Assembly (NCBI GenBank): GCA_000154345.1
Contig: DS480347.1
Location: 124,001 to 188,000, forward strand
Origin: [Clostridium] leptum DSM 753
GTDB lineage: Bacteria > Bacillota > Clostridia > Oscillospirales > Acutalibacteraceae
DNA: 64,000 bases
Direction of reading: 5' to 3'
The translations under genes were made by a program, and so were the position numbers. The first letter of the stretch is position 1. Each line of letters begins with the position of its first letter. A model generated the notes under the pieces. The model was not told where the DNA came from, made no database searches, and worked only from the letters and a program-made list of their open reading frames with translations. Below are positions 15,704 to 24,142 of this stretch, piece by piece.

Positions 15704-17358
15704 AAAAAAGAAGCGGATTTCAGGTCATGGCCCGGCTGATTAGGTTAGTAAAGCCTTTAACCGGTTTTATGCTTCTGGCTATTCTCATGGGCCTTGTAGG
15801 GCACCTGTGCGCCGCCTTTATCACTATCTTCGGCGGGTATGCAGTACTGGAGGCTTTGCACTTTGATACCCCCTTCACCCTGACTGCCCTGTTTGCCTGT
15901 GTAGTGGCCTTTGCCGTCGTGCGGGGCTTTTTGCGGTATGCGGAACAGGCCTGCAACCATTTCATCGCCTTCAAGCTGCTGGCGCTTCTGCGGGACAGGG
16001 TATTCCGGGCGCTGCGGCGGCTCTGCCCAGCCAAGCTGGAAGGCCGGGACAAGGGAGATTTAATCTCCGTGATTACCTCCGACATTGAACTATTGGAAGT
16101 GTTCTACGCCCATACCATCTCTCCGGCAGCCATTGCCTTCCTGTTCACCATTGTGATGTGCCTGTTCATCGGTTATTTCCACTGGCTGCTGGGGCTCATT
16201 GCGCTGGCTGCGTATCTCATCGTGGGGATTGTTATTCCTTTGGGAATCTCCGAGCTCAGCGTGGGCGACGGAATGAAGTTCCGCAGGGGATCCGGGGAGC
16301 TTTCCGGCTTTGTGCTGGACAGCCTGCGTGGCCTGTCCGAAACCCTGCAATACGGGCAGGGCAGGAAGCGGCTGGTACAGATGAATGAAAAAACCGATGC
16401 ACTGGCAAAGGACGAGGAACGCATGAAACGCACGGCCGGCCGCAATTCGGCAGTGACCAATACGGTGGTACTGGTCTTTTACCTTGTGATGCTGTTTGTC
16501 TCCGCGCTGCTCTACCAAAGCGGTGCCGTAGGCTTTGACGGGGTACTCATTCCCACCATCGCCCTCTTTTCCTCCTTCGGCCCGGCCATCGCGCTGGCGG
16601 CGCTGGGAAGTACCTTACAGAACACCTTTGCGGCGGGCAATCGGGTGCTGGATATCCTGGAGGAAATGCCTGTGGTGGAGGAAGTTACCGGCAGGCCGGA
16701 GATTGCTTTCACCGGCGCTGCGGCGGAGCACGTCACCTTTGCCTACGGAGAGGAAACCATCCTCTCTAATGTGTCGGTGGAAATTCCGAAACACAGCGTG
16801 GTCGGCATTGTGGGGCGCAGCGGCAGCGGTAAATCCACCTTATTAAAACTTCTCATGCGGTTCTGGAATGTTCAGCAGGGGAAGGTAAAGATTTCGGATA
16901 CGCCCATCAACCAAATCAACACTGCAAATCTGCGGGAGATGGAGGGCTTTGTTACCCAGGAAACCCACCTCTTCCATGACAGCATTAAAAACAATCTGCG
17001 GATCGCTAAACTGGAGGCTACAGACGAAGAAATTGAGGCGGCCTGCAAAAAGGCGTCGGTGCATGACTTCATTATGACGCTGCCACGGGGCTATGATACC
17101 CCGGTGGGTGAGTTGGGCAACACTCTATCCGGCGGGGAGCGGCAGCGGCTGGGACTGGCAAGAGCTTTCCTGCACAACGCGCCCCTCCTATTGCTGGACG
17201 AACCCACCAGCAATCTGGACAGCTTAAACGAGGCCGTCATCTTAAAATCTCTCCACGAAGAACGGGAGGGCAAGACGGTGGTGCTGGTTTCCCACCGCCA
17301 GTCCACCATGCGGATTGCAGATACTGTCTATTCGGTTGAGCATGGAAGAATGAGTTAA
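15700..17358 (+). CDS. CydC-like ABC transporter half
   Basis: 552 residues. Six-helix membrane domain, then GRSGSGKST, signature LSGGERQR and Walker B LLLLDEPTSNLD, ending shortly after the switch His in VSHRQST. The start overlaps the CydD-like gene (ATGA), so the two are a heterodimer. The C-terminus is short, ending about ten residues after the TVYSVEHGR segment. Function as for its partner: a heme-cluster ABC exporter or heme handler, substrate not proven. Confidence 0.75.
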   Translation: MKKRSGFQVMARLIRLVKPLTGFMLLAILMGLVGHLCAAFITIFGGYAVLEALHFDTPFTLTALFACVVAFAVVRGFLRYAEQACNHFIAFKLLALLRDRVFRALRRLCPAKLEGRDKGDLISVITSDIELLEVFYAHTISPAAIAFLFTIVMCLFIGYFHWLLGLIALAAYLIVGIVIPLGISELSVGDGMKFRRGSGELSGFVLDSLRGLSETLQYGQGRKRLVQMNEKTDALAKDEERMKRTAGRNSAVTNTVVLVFYLVMLFVSALLYQSGAVGFDGVLIPTIALFSSFGPAIALAALGSTLQNTFAAGNRVLDILEEMPVVEEVTGRPEIAFTGAAAEHVTFAYGEETILSNVSVEIPKHSVVGIVGRSGSGKSTLLKLLMRFWNVQQGKVKISDTPINQINTANLREMEGFVTQETHLFHDSIKNNLRIAKLEATDEEIEAACKKASVHDFIMTLPRGYDTPVGELGNTLSGGERQRLGLARAFLHNAPLLLLDEPTSNLDSLNEAVILKSLHEEREGKTVVLVSHRQSTMRIADTVYSVEHGRMS

Positions 17359-17373
17359 AGAAAGGAAAAGCAT

Positions 17374-18165
17374 ATGAAACCGGATTATAAAAATTGGGTC
17401 CCAAAAGGGATGATGTTGATTATGCTGATTATTTCGGCGGTTCTTCTTACCTGCTTTCTGCTGTTTGGCGTATGCGGGATTGGTGTGCAGGGCGTGTTCC
17501 GCCTTGTGCTGGGCGTCCTGTTGGGAATCGCCTTTTTGATTTGCGGCGGCTGTGCCGCATGGTGTGTCTGCGCTTACCGATCCTTTTCCTATAGCGGGAA
17601 ACGAAGGCTGTCCAAACAGATTGTGGAAGGGACGGCAAAGTATATCCGCCTGCCGGACAAAGGAAGAGGGCTGGACGTTGGCTGCGGCAGCGGCGCTTTG
17701 ACCATCGCATGTGCGAAAGGCAACCCGCAGGGGGAAATGGTCGGGATCGACCGCTGGGGAAAGGAATACGCTTCCTTCAACAAAAGTCTGTGTGAGAGCA
17801 ACGCCGCGGCGGAGGAAGTTAAAAACACATGTTTTTTGTCCGGAAACGCGGTGCTGCTGGATTTCCCCGACGAAAGCTTCGACGCGGTAACAAGCAATTA
17901 TGTGTACCACAATATCGCTCGTGCAGACAAGCAGGCCCTGCTGATGGAAACCCTGCGCGTCTTGAAAAAAGGCGGTGTTTTTGCCATTCACGACCTGATG
18001 TCTCCTACACGGTATGGGAATATGCAAATGTTTGTGGAGCGGTTGAAGGAGCAGGGATATGAACAGGTGGAACTGATCGATACAACAAAAGGAATGTTTA
18101 TGAGCCCTAAAGAGGCCAAATGGCTGATGCTTCGCGGTTCTGCCCTGATTGTCGGGAAGAAATAA
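17374..18165 (+). CDS. Membrane-anchored class I SAM methyltransferase
   Basis: 263 residues. Two membrane helices (about 10-32 and 38-62) precede a class I methyltransferase domain. Motif I is GLDVGCGSGALTIACAKG (about 103-120), motif II acid is MVGIDRW, and DESFDAVTSNYVYHN follows. It starts 15 bases after the CydC-like gene behind AAAGGAA, so it is part of the heme operon. The substrate is unknown; a hydrophobic or membrane-bound one (quinone, porphyrin, lipid) is suggested by the anchors. Confidence 0.75.
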   Translation: MKPDYKNWVPKGMMLIMLIISAVLLTCFLLFGVCGIGVQGVFRLVLGVLLGIAFLICGGCAAWCVCAYRSFSYSGKRRLSKQIVEGTAKYIRLPDKGRGLDVGCGSGALTIACAKGNPQGEMVGIDRWGKEYASFNKSLCESNAAAEEVKNTCFLSGNAVLLDFPDESFDAVTSNYVYHNIARADKQALLMETLRVLKKGGVFAIHDLMSPTRYGNMQMFVERLKEQGYEQVELIDTTKGMFMSPKEAKWLMLRGSALIVGKK

Positions 18166-18186
18166 AAAAAGATAGAAGGTGAACCT

Positions 18187-18573
18187 ATGAAACTGAAACG
18201 GCTGATATTTTTGATTTTGGGATTCCTCTGCCTGGGACTGGGCTGCGTCGGCGTGGCGCTGCCCATCCTGCCTACAGTACCCTTTTTCCTGGTGACGGTG
18301 TTTTGCTTTGCCAATTCGTCCCAAAAACTCCACGACTGGTTTGTGAGCACTAAGCTTTACAAAAAACATCTGGAGTCTTTTGTGAAGAAAAAGGGAATGA
18401 CGGTGCAGACTAAGGTGGGCGTCATCATCCCGGTAACGCTGCTGATGGGCTTTGGCTTTTTCATGATGATGCGGGCGAACGTGGTGGTTCCCAGCGTCAT
18501 CCTCGCCATCATCTGGGTCTGCCATATCATTTATTTTGTATTTGGAGTCAAAACAATCCATAAAAAAGCATAG
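18187..18573 (+). CDS. YbaN/DUF454-family inner-membrane protein
   Basis: 128 residues with three hydrophobic segments. The family signature is at the N-terminus: LGCVGVALPILPTVPFFLVT, then CFANSS-KLHDWF. The second half is two further helices. It is the last gene of the heme-related operon, 21 bases after the methyltransferase, and a terminator follows. The biochemical role of DUF454 is not known to me; members often sit beside heme or iron genes. Confidence 0.82.
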   Translation: MKLKRLIFLILGFLCLGLGCVGVALPILPTVPFFLVTVFCFANSSQKLHDWFVSTKLYKKHLESFVKKKGMTVQTKVGVIIPVTLLMGFGFFMMMRANVVVPSVILAIIWVCHIIYFVFGVKTIHKKA

Positions 18574-18637
18574 CGAAGAAAGTATTTAAAATTCGTTTAT
18601 CAAAAGGAAAATCAGCAGGCCTTTTATGAGAGACACG

Positions 18638-18675
18638 AAGCGTATATATGAAAAGCTATACGCTTTGTCTTTTCG
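18638..18675 (+). terminator. Terminator at the end of the heme operon
   Basis: AAGCGTATA (18638-18646) pairs with TATACGCTT (18657-18665) and is followed by TGTCTTTT. An outer ACACGAA/TTCGTGT pairing extends the structure. Confidence 0.65.
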
Positions 18676-18689
18676 TGTTATTTGATGCA

Positions 18690-18850
18690 GGCATGTTGAT
18701 TTTCTTTTTTCGGCATAAAGCTCCGGTATGGAACCTTTGAAAATTATTTCATTTAAGCCCTTGGGTGTTCTTACCAATAGACACTTCATTAAGTATTCAG
18801 CATCTGTCTGGAATGGTTCGCTTTGACTCCTGATAAATATCAGCATCTAA
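18690..18850 (-). other. Undefined minus-strand coding remnant
   Basis: The minus strand has an open frame with protein-like composition (FQTDAEYLMKCLLVRT, then NEIIFKGSIPELYAEKRKS), but no ribosome site and no family I can name. The frame runs on through the operon terminator, which argues against an intact gene. Probably part of the decayed region that continues to 19228. Confidence 0.25.
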
Positions 18851-18869
18851 CAGTCTATGTAAATTCACG

Positions 18870-19228
18870 ATCCCGACTCGGCATGCAAGGCTTTCATTAA
18901 ACAAAAAATCTGTGGCTCGGTTACGGATATTCTGTAGCTGTCAATAAATTCTTCATTTTCAATGTTGCGATTTATTAGCTCGATCCGTATAATTCTGTTT
19001 TGCCATTACCTTGGCGAAATCTGCTATGCCGTGCAAATATGCAGCTTTGATTTCCTCCCCGTCCAGCAAATCTACAGCACCTACGAGTTCATCAATCTGG
19101 CTTCACAAATCCGTATCCAGAGTATCAGCTTTTTCTTTGAGACCTTTCCTCATTGCCTCAATTCTTCCCTGACGCTCTTTGACTTTTGGATTCTCTTTTC
19201 GCAGTCTTGAGAAGATCATAGAAGACAT
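18870..19228 (-). pseudogene. Decayed small cytoplasmic protein gene
   Basis: From the ATG at 19228 (with GGTGAG upstream) the frame reads a basic coiled segment (MRKGLKEKADTLDTDL), hits a TGA, and continues as QIDELVGAVDLLDGEEIKAA. A frameshift near 18980 then leads into NIENEEFIDSYRISVTEP and a final stop. One nonsense codon and one frameshift mark it as a pseudogene. I do not recognise the family. Confidence 0.4.
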
Positions 19229-19428
19229 CTCACCTAAAATCCACCAATCAACGTTTCTTTAGTCATTTTTTCACCCCTCTTTTATACCATATCACGCTGA
19301 AGCAGAAATGCCTATGGCATAGCAGTTCAGTTGCTGGTGAACCAGCCTCCGAGAGGCGGAACATAAATCAATGTTGATATTCTTCAGAATTGTAAATATA
19401 ATATAGAATCGGAAGGGGGCATTCTGTA

Positions 19429-19602
19429 ATGAGATATCTGCCTACAACTCAGGTTGGGGAAAAGTGGAATTGTTCTCCAAGATGGGTAGCCGAGCTGTGT
19501 GAGGGCGGCCGAATTAAAGGTGCCCAGAAAGCTGGGAGCACCTGGATTATTCCCGAAGATGCGGACAGGCTTGCAGGTGCGCGGATAAAAAACGGACGAT
19601 AA
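19429..19602 (+). CDS. Small HTH (excisionase/MerR-like) DNA-binding protein
   Basis: 57 residues from an ATG preceded by GGAAGGGGG. The sequence has the short winged-helix pattern of excisionase-type proteins: YLPTTQVGEKWNCSPRWVAE, then CEGGRIKGAQKAGSTWIIPE and a basic end. Such proteins direct recombinases or regulate neighbouring toxin or phage genes. No integrase is found nearby, and the flanks are decayed genes, so it may be an orphan left from a mobile element. Confidence 0.6.
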   Translation: MRYLPTTQVGEKWNCSPRWVAELCEGGRIKGAQKAGSTWIIPEDADRLAGARIKNGR

Positions 19603-19763
19603 ATAAAGAAGAGGGATGAGGAGGCTGTGACAAATGGCAGTTCCAACTAATATAAAAATCCGACTATAAGAATCCGGCCATATGGATTTTCTGGATTTGT
19701 GTAAGAGCATGAACATTGTCAGCACACTGCCCGAATATGTAAAGCCAAAAAAATGTAGGTCTA

Positions 19764-20281
19764 ATGTTTTTTAATCTGGAGCCGAACCGTATCATTATTG
19801 TTAGTCATCTCAGCGCGGACTTCTCTATCAGCCAGAAAGAGCTGTGGAAATACAGGGCATACAGCAGGCGGTACCGAAATCGCCGGATTGATGAGTTCCT
19901 GAAAGAAATGCACCTGACAGAAGAACGCAATACCGGATTCCGCAAAATCCGCAACGCCTTACGCTATAACGGTTCTCCGGAGCCTTTGTTTGAGGCCGAT
20001 GATGTACCTATTTCTCAACGACAATTTATATTCATCCGGATTTTGAGATTACAGCGTCAAATAAAGATGCAAATGAAGGTGTATTTGATAGTCTGAATAA
20101 AAATAAAACAGCAATTTTAAAGCAGCTGAAAGAAAGTCCTACAAGCACAGCAGTTGAACTGGCGGGAAAAATTGGAGTTTCAAAATCCATGGTAGAATGT
20201 GCACTCAAGCGCCTCAAAGCTCTGAAGGTTATTTCCCGAACCGGAAGTGATAAAGCCGGCAAATGGATGATCCTAAAGTAA
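19764..20281 (+). pseudogene. AlbA_2-type ATP-binding protein, C-terminal remnant with frameshift
   Basis: The first frame carries YRNRRIDEFLKEMHLTEERN and TGFRKIRNALRYNGSP-PLFE, typical of the region after the AlbA_2 (Schlafen-like) domain. Near 20010-20040 the frame shifts. The rest continues as IHPDFEI followed by a winged HTH (KTAILKQLKESPTSTAVELA, VSKSMVECALKRLKALKVI) to the TAA at 20279. The N-terminal AlbA_2 domain is missing. Compare the fragment at 1846-2184. Confidence 0.6.
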
Positions 20282-20293
20282 GGATTGGAGCGG

Positions 20294-20539
20294 ATGACGG
20301 ATTATTATCGAGTGTCCACTGATTTCCTGCTGGGCCGGAATACCCAGACGGATCCCCGTCCAGACTGGCTTCAGCCCCTTGATCCGAAAGCACTGCCGGC
20401 TTTTTATGAAACACCGGTGTATGTATGGGACAAGGGTTGGGCTTTTGTAGATGCGGTAGAAAAGCTTTTGCGCTTTGCAGACGGAGAAACACTTCTCATT
20501 TCAGACGTGCAGAGTGTTTCCTTTCTTCCGCCGTCATAG
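20294..20539 (+). pseudogene. XRE-family regulator, C-terminal fragment
   Basis: It begins MTDYYRVSTDFLLGR, the end of a typical XRE helix-turn-helix domain, and continues with a C-terminal segment (VWDKGWAFVDAVEKLLRFAD). The first four helices of the HTH are lost, so it cannot bind DNA normally. It follows the AlbA_2 remnant directly. Confidence 0.55.
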
Positions 20540-21100
20540 GTGCTGCCGGTATCCCCTTCAACTGCCCCTTTGTTGAAAAGGGAATTTTCTGCAAGAAAAC
20601 ACTGGACGTTCCTGTATATCGCCAAGGAGATGAAGGCGATCCGCTTTGATAGGCTCCACCAGATTGGAGACCTTGACGAACTATCTTTGGAGGAGCTTCA
20701 AAAAAGAGAGGCAAAACCTTTCGCTGCCGGACGGATATGCCTTTGAGTTTTCCCTTGGAAAGAAGTTTTAGGCTATGAGCTGAACATGGAAAATGCCGAA
20801 GAAATTGGTCTTTCCCGTCTGGCTGCGGCCGTGATTTACGAAATGACTTTTTGCGGATTTATGGACGAAGAAGTGGAAGCGGAACGACAGAAGCTGCAGG
20901 AGGCAATCGAGGAATCCGAGGCAGTGAAAAAGCTTTCGGAAGAGGAACAGAAGAAACATTTTAAAAGTATAGAAGCGGTTTTTGCGGAATTTGGCTGGCA
21001 GGATAAGCGTACTGAGGAAGAAAAATGGAAGGACCGATTTAGGAGGGATTCTGAAATAGCAGAAAATACACGCCGGTTGATCTGTATATTCCGGAAATAG
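20540..21100 (+). pseudogene. DUF6557-like protein remnant (disrupted)
   Basis: The clear part is 20786-21100: EEIGLSRLAAAVIYEMTFCG followed by acidic helices (VEAERQKLQEAIEESEAVKK). This resembles the C-terminal region I recall for DUF6557 proteins. The preceding 240 bases hold coherent pieces (RFDRLHQIGDLDELSLEELQ) in a different frame with a stop before the second part. It is therefore split by at least one frameshift. No function is known. Confidence 0.4.
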
Positions 21101-21111
21101 GGAGAGTCTAT

Positions 21112-21541
21112 ATGAAAATCAGGCTGAAACAGGTAATCGAAGCGATTGAAATGGCGGATGAAGCCTATACCGCCTTTGGGGATCGGCAGACAAGGAAACC
21201 CGTCTTTTTGGATGATCCGGATATTACCGGTATGAGAAACAATGAGCTGGGAGCTTTGCTGAACGTAGAGCCGGAACGCTTTTATCCTTTCCCAACCAAA
21301 TATGAAATCCATGAATACGGCATCATGGAATCCTTTGTGGAAGAACTGCCTTCCGGAAAGGCACGGGATGAGCTTGCTGGAGCGATCCGCGGCAAGGGAG
21401 CATTCCGCCGGTTCAAAAACGGGATCCGTTGGCATTGAACAGCAGCGGTACGATTATCTTACGAAAGCCTACCGGGAGACCGCCATACGCTGGTGCAGGG
21501 GAGACGGATTGGAATATGAAGATGAGGAGGATGGAAGGATG
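21112..21541 (+). pseudogene. UPF0158-family gene, frameshifted
   Basis: Residues 1-108 (21112-21438) match UPF0158: MKIRLKQVIEAIEMADEAY, then an acidic turn and FPTKYEIHEYGIMESFVEEL. The frame then stops at once after RFKNGIRWH. The rest of the family sequence (YDYLTKAYRETAIRWC, EYEDEEDG) is found in another frame up to 21541, in frame with the next gene. A single-base change near 21430 explains it. A shorter decayed copy lies at 2506-2690. Confidence 0.65.
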
Positions 21542-22138
21542 GAACAGAAAAAGATTTTAGCCGTACAGGGAGGCGGAAGGGCAAACGGCAATACGGCTCA
21601 GCTGGTAAAGCATTTTGTTCGGGGGGCCGAAGAAGCGGGGCATCAAGTAGAGGTGATTTCCCTGATAAAGAATGAAGTAAAAGGGTGCCTTGGCTGCAAT
21701 GCCTGCCGCTACGGGAAACCCTGCATTCAAAAGGACGCCTTTAACGAGCTGGTACCGAAAATCAAGGCGGCGGATTGCATCGTATTTGCTTCCCCGCTGT
21801 ATTTCTGGACACTCTCGTCCAGAATCAAAGCATTTATCGAACGGTTTTACTGTATTGCGGAGGAAGATCCTAACCCTCCGTTTGGGAGATATGAGAAGTA
21901 TCCGGTGAAGGACTGCGCGCTTTTGATGACGTCAGCGGATGATTTCTTCTGGACGTTTGAGCAGGCGGTTTCCTATTATCAGTTCGCATTGGTGCATTAC
22001 ATCGGATTTCATGACAAGGGGATGCTTCTGGCCGGCGGGTGCGGCGACACCAACGGAAAGCCTCGAATCGAGAAAACTTCCCATCTGCAGGAGGCATACG
22101 AATTTGGCAAGCGGCTTTATAGGGAAAGCTTGGATTAG
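21539..22138 (+). CDS. NADPH-dependent FMN reductase / iron-sulfur flavoprotein-like
   Basis: 199 residues from the ATG at 21539 (GGAGG 7 bases before). N-terminal flavodoxin-like P-loop GGGRANGNTAQLV at about 10-22. The Cys pair in GCLGCNACRYGKPCIQKD is shared by ISF-type flavoproteins. FMN contact ASPLYFWTLSSRIKAFIERF follows. It would reduce FMN, quinones or disulfide substrates with NAD(P)H. The frame is open upstream because the UPF0158 remnant is in frame, but the internal start is clearly the native one. Confidence 0.85.
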   Translation: MEQKKILAVQGGGRANGNTAQLVKHFVRGAEEAGHQVEVISLIKNEVKGCLGCNACRYGKPCIQKDAFNELVPKIKAADCIVFASPLYFWTLSSRIKAFIERFYCIAEEDPNPPFGRYEKYPVKDCALLMTSADDFFWTFEQAVSYYQFALVHYIGFHDKGMLLAGGCGDTNGKPRIEKTSHLQEAYEFGKRLYRESLD

Positions 22139-22169
22139 TATAAGCGGAGGGAAATAAGGAGTACATAAA

Positions 22170-22691
22170 ATGGCTGTAAGTTTTAGAGAATGCACGCTTG
22201 AAGACTTGGAGATTCTCCAGGCATTTTCCCGGCGATTGTTTTTTGAAACCTTTGCCGATATGAATACGCCGGAAAATATGGCCGTCTATTTGGACAAAGC
22301 CTTTGCGGCGGAAAAAATCAGGGCGGAGCTGTCAGACGAAAACTCCGTATTTTATTTTCTGTACCGGGGTGGGAAGCTGGCTGGATACCTGAAGCTGAAT
22401 GAAGCCCCAGCCCAGACGGATATCCATGATGAACAGTCGCTGGAAATCGAGAGAATCTATGTGTCCAAAGAATTTCAAGGGGAGGGCTTAGGGCGCTGTC
22501 TGATGGAGAAGGCTGTCAGCACAGCTATACGGCGGAAGAAAAAATATGTCTGGCTCGGCGTTTGGGAGAAAAACGAAAAGGCGCTCCGCTTTTACAAACG
22601 GAATGGCTTTTACCAGATCGGGACGCATTCGTTTGTGATGGGCGATGACGAGCAGACAGATTATATCATGCGGAAGGATTTGGAGGAATGA
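22170..22691 (+). CDS. GNAT-family N-acetyltransferase
   Basis: 173 residues. GNAT motif A is present as IERIYVSKEFQGEGLGRCLM (about 90-109), with the acetyl-CoA pyrophosphate loop QGEGLG. Motif B is VWLGVWEKNEKALRFYKRNG. The overall layout resembles the spermidine acetyltransferase/RimI-like group. It starts 31 bases after the FMN reductase behind AAGGAG. The substrate is unknown. Confidence 0.88.
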   Translation: MAVSFRECTLEDLEILQAFSRRLFFETFADMNTPENMAVYLDKAFAAEKIRAELSDENSVFYFLYRGGKLAGYLKLNEAPAQTDIHDEQSLEIERIYVSKEFQGEGLGRCLMEKAVSTAIRRKKKYVWLGVWEKNEKALRFYKRNGFYQIGTHSFVMGDDEQTDYIMRKDLEE

Positions 22692-22990
22692 GGGAATATT
22701 TGATTCCTGCCTGTAGCGGGAAAAGCATGGACATAGCGGAAGGACAGACGATTTCCGTGATTGACGTTGAAGGCGGGCAGGTAGCGTTTTTTGCCGAATA
22801 CGCTGTCTCCATAAATTTCTATCCCAAGCCGTTACGATTGACTGCAACGAATCGCTGAAACTCCATGTGGGCGATATAATCTACACAAATCTCTGCCGAC
22901 CCATGTTCAAAGTCATTTATGACGAAGTTGGGGAACATGATTTTCTATTCTCCTGCTGCCGGCCGGAGATGTACGATTTCTTTTATCAAA
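22688..22990 (+). pseudogene. DUF1989 (urea carboxylase-associated) gene, N-terminal remnant
   Basis: The ATG overlaps the stop of the GNAT gene. The first frame reads GQTISVIDVEGGQVAFF, characteristic of DUF1989, and stops at 22858. The family sequence continues in another frame as VGDIIYTNLCRPMFKVIYDE and HDFLFSCCRPEMYD up to about 22975. Family members are about 190 residues; the rest is gone and the sequence passes straight into a methyltransferase remnant. This is a frameshift plus a deletion. Confidence 0.65.
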
Positions 22991-23563
22991 ACGGCAGCGG
23001 ATATTTCCGAAAATCAGATTGCGCAAGCCGCCCTTTCCGAAGGCATGAAAATCGAGTATTATGCCGTTCCGGCAGAAAAGCTTGCCTTTCCCGATGAATC
23101 CTTTGACGTTATTACGGCCTGTCAACGCTTCTGGCATTTTGACCATGCGCAAATTATGCCGAAGCTGTTTCGGGTGTTAAAGTCCAACGGGAGCCTTTTG
23201 GTATTGTGTATGGCATGGCTGCCTTTTGAAGATGAGATTGCGGGAGCCAGTGAAAGGCTTGTGCTGAAGTATAATCCAAGCTGGAGCGGAGCAGGAGAAC
23301 CCATACCTCCTATCGAAATACCGGCTTGCCATACAGAAAAATTTGACCTCGTGTACCACGATGAATATTCGCTGCAAGTGCCGTTCACCCGTGGCAGCTG
23401 GAATGGGCGAATGAAAGCGCGCCGGGGTACCGGCGCTTCCCTTACCAGTGCAGAAATCCTAGCGTGGGAACAGGAACACAAAAAGCTCCTTGAGCAAATA
23501 GCACCCATGGAATTTAACATTCGGCACTATGCGGCAGCTGCCGAATTGAAAGCAAGGAAATGA
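22985..23563 (+). pseudogene. SAM methyltransferase, N-terminally truncated
   Basis: The frame enters at ADISENQIAQA (a motif II region) and continues with PDESFDVITACQRFWHFDH and the C-terminal lid (ILAWEQEHKKLLEQIAPMEF) to 23563. Motif I (the GxGxG SAM loop) and everything before it are missing, replaced by DUF1989 sequence. The remaining 190 residues cannot bind SAM normally. Confidence 0.65.
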
Positions 23564-23572
23564 GGCAAGAGT

Positions 23573-24142
23573 ATGATAAACATTCGGAATGCAGAAATAA
23601 CCGATGCAGAACGGCTTGTGGAGATCTATGGTTACTATGTAAAAAATACCGCCATTACATTTGAATATGACATCCCGTCTCTTACCGAGTTCCGGCAGCG
23701 CATGGAACAGACGATGCGACGCTATCCGTATATTGTAATAGAACAGGACGGCGTAATTCAGGGCTATGCGTATGCGGGGGCGTTTGTCGGCAGGGCCGCT
23801 TACGATTGGTCGTGCGAGGTAACGGTTTATCTGGACAAAGATACGAGAAAACACGGTATGGGGCGGCGGCTCTATGAGGCTTTGGAAGAAAAACTGCGCA
23901 AAATGGGAATTTTGAACCTGTACGCCTGTATCGCCTATCCCGAAACCGAAGACGAATATCTAACCACAAACAGCGCTGATTTTCATGCGCATCTCGGCTA
24001 TACCAAGGTGGGTAAATTTCAAAAGTGCGGATATAAATTCGGCCGATGGTACAATATGATTTGGATGGAGAAACTGATCGGCGAGCATAAAAATCAACAG
24101 GCGCCGGTCCTGCGATTTACAGAGGAGAGCTATGAACGATAA
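23573..24142 (+). CDS. Phosphinothricin-type (PAT/MddA) N-acetyltransferase
   Basis: 189 residues. N-terminus IRNAEITDAERLVEIYGYYV and ITFEYDIPSLTEF are typical of the PAT/MddA subgroup of GNATs. Acetyl-CoA site is TVYLDKDTRKHGMGRRLYEA; C-terminal block is HLGYTKVGKFQKCGYKFGRW. Members acetylate methionine sulfone/sulfoximine or phosphinothricin, or serve generic detoxification. The gene overlaps the next by 11 bases. Confidence 0.85.
   Translation: MINIRNAEITDAERLVEIYGYYVKNTAITFEYDIPSLTEFRQRMEQTMRRYPYIVIEQDGVIQGYAYAGAFVGRAAYDWSCEVTVYLDKDTRKHGMGRRLYEALEEKLRKMGILNLYACIAYPETEDEYLTTNSADFHAHLGYTKVGKFQKCGYKFGRWYNMIWMEKLIGEHKNQQAPVLRFTEESYER

Noticed and set aside
17242..18561. Long minus-strand frame of 439 codons opposite the methyltransferase and YbaN genes
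   Set aside because: Composition is biased to His, Gln and Arg, as in antisense frames of GC-rich genes; no ribosome site or domain; plus-strand genes are clear.
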